Of a stretch of 64,000 nucleotides of DNA, positions 56,849 to 64,000 are shown piece after piece. The notes beneath the pieces are model-generated. The model saw nothing but the letters and a program-made list of their open reading frames with translations. It did no database searches and was not told the origin of the DNA. Position 1 is the stretch's first letter. The number at the start of each line of letters is the position of its first letter. The position numbers and the translations under genes are program-made. Where the stretch lies: positions 186,001 to 250,000 of the forward strand of contig JAAVTG010001021.1 of assembly GCA_011947345.1 (NCBI GenBank), given 5' to 3'. The DNA is from Phytophthora quininea. Its lineage: Eukaryota; Oomycota; Peronosporomycetes; Peronosporales; Peronosporaceae.

Positions 56849-58145
56849 GTTCCAAGTCTGGAATGCACCAAGACACACACCAAGTTCCAAGCGATGGTGT
56901 CGCCACTAGACCCGGCAGACGGTCGGTCCCATGCGTACTCGTCGGATTTACGAGGCATTTACAACCTCGCTTTGATCAGCGGCGGACTGTACGCTGTCAC
57001 GACTGTCCTTTCCGGAATCATCGCCGACGAGCCCGTCCAAATCAAGTTGTTGCTGTCGGTCTTCTATTCGACCCATTTGGTCGAAGTATTCGCCACCTTC
57101 GCTGCTCAAGCACTCTTCACGTATACTGCTTTCATCCCAGTGTGCATGGCTTCGACCAAGATGCTTTCAAGTGGATTGCTGATCAATATTGTTCACCACA
57201 CGCTCCAGAGTGTGCTGTTCTTCTTTACGGTGATGAGTATTGCTTGGCACGACTGGAACATCATCCACGCTGTGTCGGTGTTTCTTGAGGGACTGGTGTT
57301 GTTGATGAAGATGCATTCGTACATTCGAACGAAGCTGGACATTTCACGCAAGGAAAAACAGTCGACAGTTAACGTTAAGGACTTCACAGCCTACTTATTT
57401 ATGCCAACGCTTATATACGAGCCACACTTTCCGCGTACCGATCGAATCCGATGAGGTTACCTGGCCAAAAAATATTCTCCATCGTCGTGGGGATTTCGAC
57501 GCTTTACATCATTATCATCAACTTCGTGTTGCCGCGGCTAGAGGACTCTGGGACGGAGAACCCCATACTATCGGTGCTGACTCTACTGCTGCCATTTCTT
57601 ACGTGCTATTTGATTATTTGGTTCGTCATCTTCGAGGGAATCTGCAACGGACTCGCCGAAGTCACTTACCTTGCCGACAGAGAGCTTTATTCGGACTGGT
57701 GGAACGGCACCACGTTCGATGAGTTCGCTCGCAAGTGGAACAAACCAGTGCACAAGTTTCTGCGGCGCGACGTGTATCTGGAGACCCAGCAGAGACTCAA
57801 ATCTCCAAGCTCAACGCCACGTTGATAACGTTTTTACTGTCGTCCATCTTGCACGAATGTGTGTTCGTCATTATGTTTCGCGCAGTCAAGATGTACTTCT
57901 TCACTCTTCAGATGCTGCAGGTGGTGATTATCATGTACGGTCGGGGTCTCCACATCACCCGACTGGGCAACATCGTGTTCTGGCTCGGTCTGATCGTCTC
58001 CCTGCCTCTCCAAGGCGTCATCTACTGTCGAGAATATCTCGGCGGTGAGCCAATCTTCACGGCGATCATGGTACCTGTGATTATCATTGGATTCACTGGG
58101 ATATCTATTGCGTCCGTAGTGCAGCTAAAGTGGTCGAAAAAGTAA
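56849..58145 (+). pseudogene. Degenerate third acyltransferase copy (C)
   Basis: The MBOAT core is clear (KFQAMVSPLDPADGRSHAYS, HTLQSVLFFFTVMSIAWHDW, ILHECVFVIMF), but several faults occur. I see no start codon in frame before the conserved KFQA segment. The codon at 57451-57453 is TGA where the other copies have TGG (IRWGY). A frame break follows near 57475, and another near 57797 (ETQQRLK/ISKLNAT). The motif FYSDWWN has become LYSDWWN and HEFLLRHV is HKFLRRDV. Unlike the other genes here, not all faults are single-base indels, so this looks like real decay. The two base changes in conserved motifs point the same way. Confidence 0.75.
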
Positions 58146-58151
58146 GTCAAT

Positions 58152-59049
58152 CTATTGGTTGTAGCGGACTTGGATCTCGCCTAAAGTTGTTTCCAACAGC
58201 TCGCAGTTGTTGAGCTTGCGGTTCATGCCCAGCATCCGTTTGAAGAACGACGAGTGGCCAACCACAGCGATGTGCTTCTCCGGTCGTTTCTCCAGTACTG
58301 AGATAAACTCGCGGATGCGAGCGTCCAGCTCTGTTTGATTTTCACGGAGTGGGAGTACGTCGTCTGCTATCTTGGGGGCAACAATATTGGCCGGCGGTGC
58401 ATTTCCCGGTCCCGTCCGCGGGAACTTCTCCATCTCGAGCCACCAGAACGGGTCCAGCATCGAGAAGTCGACGTCTACTTGAGGTAAGAACTGCTGGGCT
58501 AGTTCTGCTGGCACGCGACCAATGTCGCACGCAGTATCCAGCATCTCCCGACACGAAGGTTCCACTACATCACACTGTTAGACTGCTAGCAATTGCATAA
58601 CAAAAGAGTTCTTTAAAAACTTACCGACGATGGGGATCTTCGTGTTGGGGAATGCTCCGATGGTGGTCTCAATGGCGCGGGTCAGCGGACTTGAAATGAT
58701 CTGCAAATAAAAGTGAAATATATGAATACCTCTCACAACTTTGAAAATTGAGTGGTATGAGAGTTTCTCCGCACCAGTTGAATTTTGTCTTCGAGCTTCT
58801 TTTCTTGGATGAGTTGGTGTAGTTTAGCTGCCTAAAACAATAATAAAATAGAATGATGAACCACGAAAATATGTATATGTTGTTAAAAGTTACCTGTTTC
58901 TTTCCTTTGGCGCTGAGCGGCGCGTCGAAGATCATGGGGTCGCGCACCCACATCCACGAGAAGTTGAGGATGCTGGTCTTGCGCCACTCATTGAACGTGG
59001 ACTCGCCGTGGCGGATGCAGTACAGCGTCTTGGTCGTGGTCGTCTCCAT
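58152..59049 (-). CDS. Histidine phosphatase / phosphoglycerate-mutase-like protein
   Basis: Four exons: 59049-58894, 58831-58775, 58700-58625 and 58564-58152. The start METTTTKTLYCIRHGESTFNEW holds the RHG motif whose His takes the phosphate; ISSPLTRAIETT carries the conserved Arg, and HIAVVGHSSFFKRML the second catalytic His. The layout fits the histidine phosphatase superfamily (branch 1), which includes phosphoglycerate mutases and many phosphatases; the absence of the long mutase loop and the short length (about 230 residues) favour a phosphatase. The substrate is unknown. All exons join in frame. A stretch before the ATG (CACTATCCAATC on the minus strand) loosely resembles the oomycete initiator. 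It stops just after the end of acyltransferase copy C. Confidence 0.85.
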
Positions 59050-59175
59050 CGACTTTCTACAGATTGGATAGTGAAATTTATATGAAAACTGTTATTTAAC
59101 TTCGAATTTGTTTATCTTGAAGTGAAAAACTAAACGAAAGTGAAGTGCTTGTTAAGCAATCTAAAGCATCAATAA

Positions 59176-61864
59176 TCATGGTTGACATTGGTGACGTACT
59201 TCTTGTGGGAGGTCGAAAACCAGTAGTTTGCCTTCTGTGTTCCCGCATATCATGGCTCTGCGCTCTGGCCAGCACTTGAGGCATTTCATTCGTCCCTCAA
59301 TGCTGTTTGCAGTGGCACAATAAAACATGTCAGCAATTCAGGTAGTAATAGATCGTACAACCTTCAAGTGCCGTCGTACTTGGCACGGAACATGATTTTC
59401 CCGAACGCATCAAGCGCAGTTTCGTCGTCGAAGGTCTTGTAGTCCCACGCGATAATCGTTCCGTCAGCAGCAGCGCTCAGAACGAGGCCGCTAACTGGCA
59501 CCAACTCCAGACAAACGATCGGGGACCCTGATGGAGACGAAGAAAACGACGTCGGCGGTCGCAGTACGCCCAGCTCATACGTCTGATTAATGTTGAACAT
59601 GTTCCACATACGAAGCAGCGAGTCTTCCGAGCCCGAGAAAAGGATACACCCGTGTAATGCCAGAGAGCAGACTGCATCCGTAGCCTTGAATGTGCACAAG
59701 GTGGCTTTCTTAGCAAAGCTCCAAATCTAGTTGATAAATAGTTAGAACGATCCTCATTATTACTCTCGATCTGTTACGTACAGTGATTTGGCCCGTAAAA
59801 TATCCTGCAACGAAAAATTCTTGATCTTTTGAGGGCAGAAACTCTCCGTTGCTAAACACTAGACACGTGACGTCTTCGGTTCTGTCGCGAGGAGTACAGG
59901 ATTAAATGGATTCGCAGGTGTCAGCCCTTCGTTGGTCACTTCCCACATCGACACTAATCCGTCACTGCTTCCAGCCAGCAGAACCTCCTGATCTCGAACA
60001 ATACCCGCTAAGATTGTAGTCAGCAACAGAATCGTTTGGGCGGTGCATAATACCAACAACGTGAGTACTTACATGTGATGCAGGTCACCGAACTTCTTCC
60101 TTCAAATGATACTTTTGGATCTCACCCGAATGCAAGCTCCAGACTTTGATCGATCCGTCATCATGGCCGGTAAATATCCTCTGGAATCGCTTCGACGCTA
60201 TCATGCACGTAATTTCAGAGTGTCTCTCCTCAAAGCTATAGTTCACTTTCATGTCGTAAGAGTCCCAGCAGCGGATTGATCCGTCCAGTGAAGCGCTAAC
60301 GAACTGATACGACTCTGTCGAACTGTCTGTTGGGTCTCGGGGTTCTCCTGATCATCTCCTTGATTCGCATTACTGTCGATTATTGCAACTGCTATAATAG
60401 TATCGGAATGGCCACTACAATCCACGTACCCCATATTACGATTGCAAAGCCACTGCTTCACGCCATTTGGCAATCCTGTCAGTAAAAAATCTCCCGTAGG
60501 GCCTGTTAAAATCTCTAAGCCGATAATGGTCAAAGGCATGGAAGAAACAATCTGCGTCTTGCCAACAAGCTTATCTTCGAAGATATTCCACAAGTGAACA
60601 AAACCTGTTGCGTCACCGAGAAGCAGCGTGTTGCCATGAGCATCCCAAGCGCACGACATAAAACGCGCCGCGCTAGAGCTGCAAATTGTCGACGACAAAG
60701 CTCCAGAAATTGCATCGATTACCTGGGCCTTCTCATCATAGCCAAGAGATACAACAAAGCAGTTATCCGCCACCATCGCCAGTCTCGAAATTCCTAGCGA
60801 GTGGAAATGTTCGAACTTGCGCCTCAACCGGAACCGGAACTTGGCATCAATATCAGAATCTAACTGCTTATCATTCACGCCATCAGACATTACCGAACTG
60901 GAGCTTTCAGACGCGTGAGTGTAAACAGAGATATACCCCGATGAGTCACCGACAAATAGAGTGCCATTCGCGCCGGAACGAACACAAAACGCCGACGGCC
61001 AACTACTCCCAGGTTGCGATATCGATTGTGCTGGAATATACCACGGATAAAGCAGGAGAGCTCGACCCTCAGCTGGATACCAGGTTCGCACGGTATGATC
61101 TAAGCTGCAACTGACCAGACCATTGTTCTGCTGCGGCATAACGCGCACACAAACAACGCTGCCAGAATGTTCGCTTAGTGTTTGGACACATGTATACCCG
61201 CTTCGGGTGGGTAGCGACGAATCCGAATTGCCCCAAGGATCCCACAACCTGATGGAGCGGTCAGCTGATCCCGAAACCAAAAGTCCTTGTGGTCCCAAGT
61301 CCGTTGCAAAATCAAGACTGAGCACCGCGCCAGTATGTCCTCGCAACGTGTTAGCCTTTTGCGTGTCAAAAGAGAAAACAACAGCACATGAAAGTATAGC
61401 TCAAACGAAGTACAAAACATGCGAGTTTTCTTCACGTACGTGCGGCGTCGTCACACTCGGAGTCGGCGAGAGGGGCCAGTGCAACACTGCTCCATCATGC
61501 TGCACACACGAGTTCCTTTAGTGGCCGAAACAATCGCAAGTTTATGAATTAAACGCACTCTGCCAGCAAAAACTCCTTTGTCAGCTTCCACGTGAAAACT
61601 TTTAAAGGTGAATCCTTTCTCAGAGACCTAGCGGCGTCAAAGTGTTAGTACGAGCATCCAACCTGCACGCAATTCCAATCGGGGACAACAACTCACTTGT
61701 GGCAGGTGTTCTGCCACCACAATACGGTCTAGGCGATTGTTGCCGACTACCTCTTGCTGAGATTCGGAGTGTTTAGTACTCGTTGAGATATCTTCGGACG
61801 ATGTGTTGTTGCCATGGATGGTATTCTCATATGCGTAGACTTCCCACGCAGTGAATTCTATCAT
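59176..61864 (-). CDS. WD40 repeat protein (several exons)
   Basis: ATG 61864 (MIEFTAWEVYAYENTIHGNN); the next exon gives VSEKGFTFKSFHVEADKGVF and HDGAVLHWPLSPTP. At least eight WD-like blades follow, among them RGHTGAVLSLDFATD...SGSADRSIRLWDPWG, LSEHSGSVVCVRVMP...SCSLDHTVRTW, FVGDSSGYISVY, LLLGDATGFVHLWN, LAGSSDGLVSMWEV, FSGSEDSLLRMWNM and LSAAADGTIIAWDY. The last exon ends ICGNTEGKLLVFDLPQ and a stop at 59176. Exons between 59750 and 60250 are short and their edges approximate. Two beta-propellers seem likely. I do not recognise the specific protein; WD40 proteins act as scaffolds, so no role is assigned. Confidence 0.8.
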
Positions 61865-61938
61865 GTCTACAGCTCACGCGCGAAGTAATGCCACGACCTC
61901 GCTCTCAACGTCGGTGTCTCTTCAGACAAACTGGTCGT

Positions 61939-63848
61939 TTATTTTCCGATGCAAAAATCGGCAAACAGCACATCCAGCACATCTTCAACATCGATTCGCC
62001 CTAAGATCCGGCCGATTGCTGCTACCGCGTGACGAAGGTCTTCGGCAGCAATCTCGCTTTGATATGGGTCCTCCAAAAATCGATCGAGACAAGCAAGACA
62101 CTCGACAAGATTCTGGCGATGGCGTTCTCGTGTGATTAGCGCACCGCTCGCTGCTCCTCCAGAAGATAATTCTAGTCTGAAGCATAACACCACTCTATCC
62201 ATTAGATTTCACACCGCAAAACTCGTCCAGCTTCCTGGGTCGTACCTTTGCTTCACTGCAGCCGAGAGATTTTCCACAAATGCGTCAATACCATCGCCTT
62301 CTACACAAGAGATAACAAGCAGCTGGTCATGCTGCTTCGTGTCGAAGGACGCCAATATCTTCGCAATTTTGTCGTCCTTGACCTGATCGCTTTTGTTTAG
62401 TACGGCAAGCGCACCGTCATTTAGGAATGTTTGATATTCATCCGAATGAAGAAGCGCGGCATTCTACAAGCACGAAACAGGTCGCTTGTTAGATAAGTAA
62501 ACGCAAAATCGAAGGTATTGTGAACGTGGTCTGTACCTGAATGTCCATCATGACGACACAAATATCGGCGTCACTAGCGCACTGCTGCGCTCTCAGGACG
62601 CCTTCCTTTTCGACAATGTCGTCCGTCTCACGAAGGCCTGCGGTGTCACTGACAATGACAGGATACCCTGCAATATTCAATGGCACCTGCACCACATCAC
62701 GGGTCGTGCCTGCAATAGACGACACAATCGCCGCAGGCCGACGCGCCAGGATATTTAGCAAGCTGCTCTTGCCTGCATTCGGGGGTCCCAGAATTGCTAC
62801 TTGGATGCCACTTCGCAGAATTTCTCCTCGTCTGCCGTCGGCCAAATGTCCACGAATTGAATCAGCTAAAGCGCGAACGCTGTAACCGCCATAAGAAAGC
62901 ACGTTAGCTGTGTGAAGGTTCCAAGACGTCGTGTTGCCTCGCTGCTCAAACGTACCGATCCACGGCAGCTTCGTAAGCAGCATCTGTGACGTCGTCTTCA
63001 TCATCACCAAAATCGATCATAGCCTCTGTGTAGGCTAGACAACGTACAAGGCTATCGCGCCATTTTTCATAGATCTCTCCGACATCACCCGAAAGTTGAC
63101 GCAGTGCTTGACTGCGCTGTGCTTCCGTCTCGGCACTTAACAGGTCTGCGAGGCCTTCCACTTGCACTAGGTCAATCTTGTTGTTGTCAAATGCACGCTC
63201 AGTGAATTCGCCCGCTTCCGCAGCACGACACCGCTACCCAGTAGCATCGTCAAACAGAAATCTCAGTGGAAAATACTTGCATGAATGCTATCCGCTCGAA
63301 CAACCAACCGGAACGTGACTCAGCGCCTCCAAGACCCCCGACACAACCGCAAGACTTCCATGAGTATGCAACTCAACGATATCCTCTCCAGTAAAGCTGC
63401 CATCATCGCAATAAACAAAACTAATCTGTTACGAGAGATAAACCAGCAAAAGTTGTCCGTAGTTTTGTACCTTTTCGGGTGTGGGAACCGCAGCACCAAC
63501 GCGTCATCAAGATGCTCCTGGGTCTTTGGGTGGTACAGCTTCCTCAGCGCAGCTCTGCAATACATGGCCATATTAAAAATGCTAGTGGAAATTGATAGCA
63601 ATTGTATTAACCTACACTCGAGGTGCCGGTAGCGCTGTGTCCTTGGTGAGCTGCTGCAGACTTGCGTCGGCTTGGTCCCCAGAGATGCGGATGACTGCCA
63701 CACCAGCCTTGCCAGGTCCGGAGGACAGTGCGTAGATGGTGTCGGTCTCGTACACGCCAACGTCGTGAAGGTCGGCACTGACTGCAGAGAACCGCGGCGC
63801 GCTAGCAGCCGACAGCGGCAGGCGAATCGCTCGAAGTCGTCCAAGCAT
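61939..63848 (-). CDS. GTPBP3: tRNA modification GTPase MnmE/GTPBP3 (mitochondrial)
   Basis: With MnmG it modifies U34 of certain mitochondrial tRNAs. ATG 63848 starts an Arg/Ala/Ser-rich leader ([20 protein letters not shown]) like a mitochondrial presequence. The N-terminal domain has [21 protein letters not shown], then [20 protein letters not shown]. The G domain holds GPPNAGKSS (G1), GTTRD (G2), DTAGLRE (G3) and NKSD (G4). The C-terminus ends in the diagnostic FCIGK at 61939, with the Cys of the MnmE C-GK motif. Introns include one after GTGAAGCAAAG (acceptor near 62190). The first exons around 63180-63620 are split and one frame break may exist near 63230. It has the domain order of the family. 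Confidence 0.93.
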
Positions 63849-63951
63849 GGTTGAAAAGTGATGGCGTTGCAAAAATGACGACTATAAGTCATATATGATG
63901 ACAAAATAGAGGTTCCAACTTCAACGTGGTATGATTCCTTTCCCTTTTGTG

Positions 63952-64000
63952 TTAGATGGGCAGCGTGACGCCTTCAAAGTACTCGAGCATGTCGTCAATG
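63952..64000 (-). CDS. Possible C-terminal end of a gene running off the window
   Basis: On the minus strand the frame from the window edge reads IDDMLEYFEGVTLPI and then TAA at 63954-63952. It lies 100 bp before the MnmE start in the same direction and has a non-random look, but fifteen residues are too few to name a family. Confidence 0.35.
   Translation of the reverse strand, partial: IDDMLEYFEGVTLPI

Noticed and set aside
1..64000. CRISPR arrays, rRNA and tRNA genes, bacterial operons
   Set aside because: No regular spaced repeats, rRNA segments or tRNA-like cloverleaf with intact A/B boxes was noticed; introns and gene content are eukaryotic. A tRNA scan could not be run.

Overview
This window looks like nuclear DNA of an oomycete, most likely a Phytophthora or close relative in the Peronosporales. 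The reasons are short GT-AG introns of about 55-85 nt, gene spacing often near 100-150 bp, a close match to the oomycete initiator 5' of the first gene, a 7TM receptor fused to a phosphoinositide phosphatase, a calcium-dependent protein kinase, a probable flagellar docking protein, and Crypton-like and MULE/Ulp1 mobile elements. The genus is inferred; no marker gene for it lies in the window.

Layout. 1-10.6 kb: two related PH-like genes flank a tandem pair of membrane-anchored S28 serine peptidases and the COPII coat gene sec24. 10.7-24.9 kb: a kinesin-3 with a CaaX tail, COX10 (haem O synthase), the cytosolic Fe-S assembly factor NAR1, and a GPCR-INPP4 fusion. 25-43.3 kb: a coiled-coil protein resembling outer-dynein-arm docking factors, divergent to an ankyrin/TPR gene, then ZPR1, a helix-hairpin-helix protein, a DIS3-type exosome RNase, a CDPK, TCF25/Rqc1, and two tandem EDR2_C lipid-binding genes. 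43.4-58.1 kb: three copies of a sterol/diacylglycerol acyltransferase gene (MBOAT), the first two separated by about 10 kb that holds a nest of mobile elements: a gag remnant, a TIR element, a pogo-like fragment, a Crypton-like recombinase and a MULE with a Ulp1 protease. 58.1-64 kb: a histidine phosphatase, a WD40 protein and mitochondrial MnmE/GTPBP3.

Many genes here deal with lipids and membranes: PH, EDR2_C, SOAT/DGAT, INPP4, Sec24 and a prenylatable kinesin. That is an observation on content and not evidence of a cluster.

Caution on quality: most genes carry one or more single-base frame breaks, very often at runs of 3-5 identical bases, where adding one base gives back conserved sequence. 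They look more like consensus indel errors than pseudogenes. I therefore give each broken gene one span and name its breaks. The third acyltransferase copy differs: it also has an in-frame stop and no visible N-terminus, and is probably a true pseudogene.
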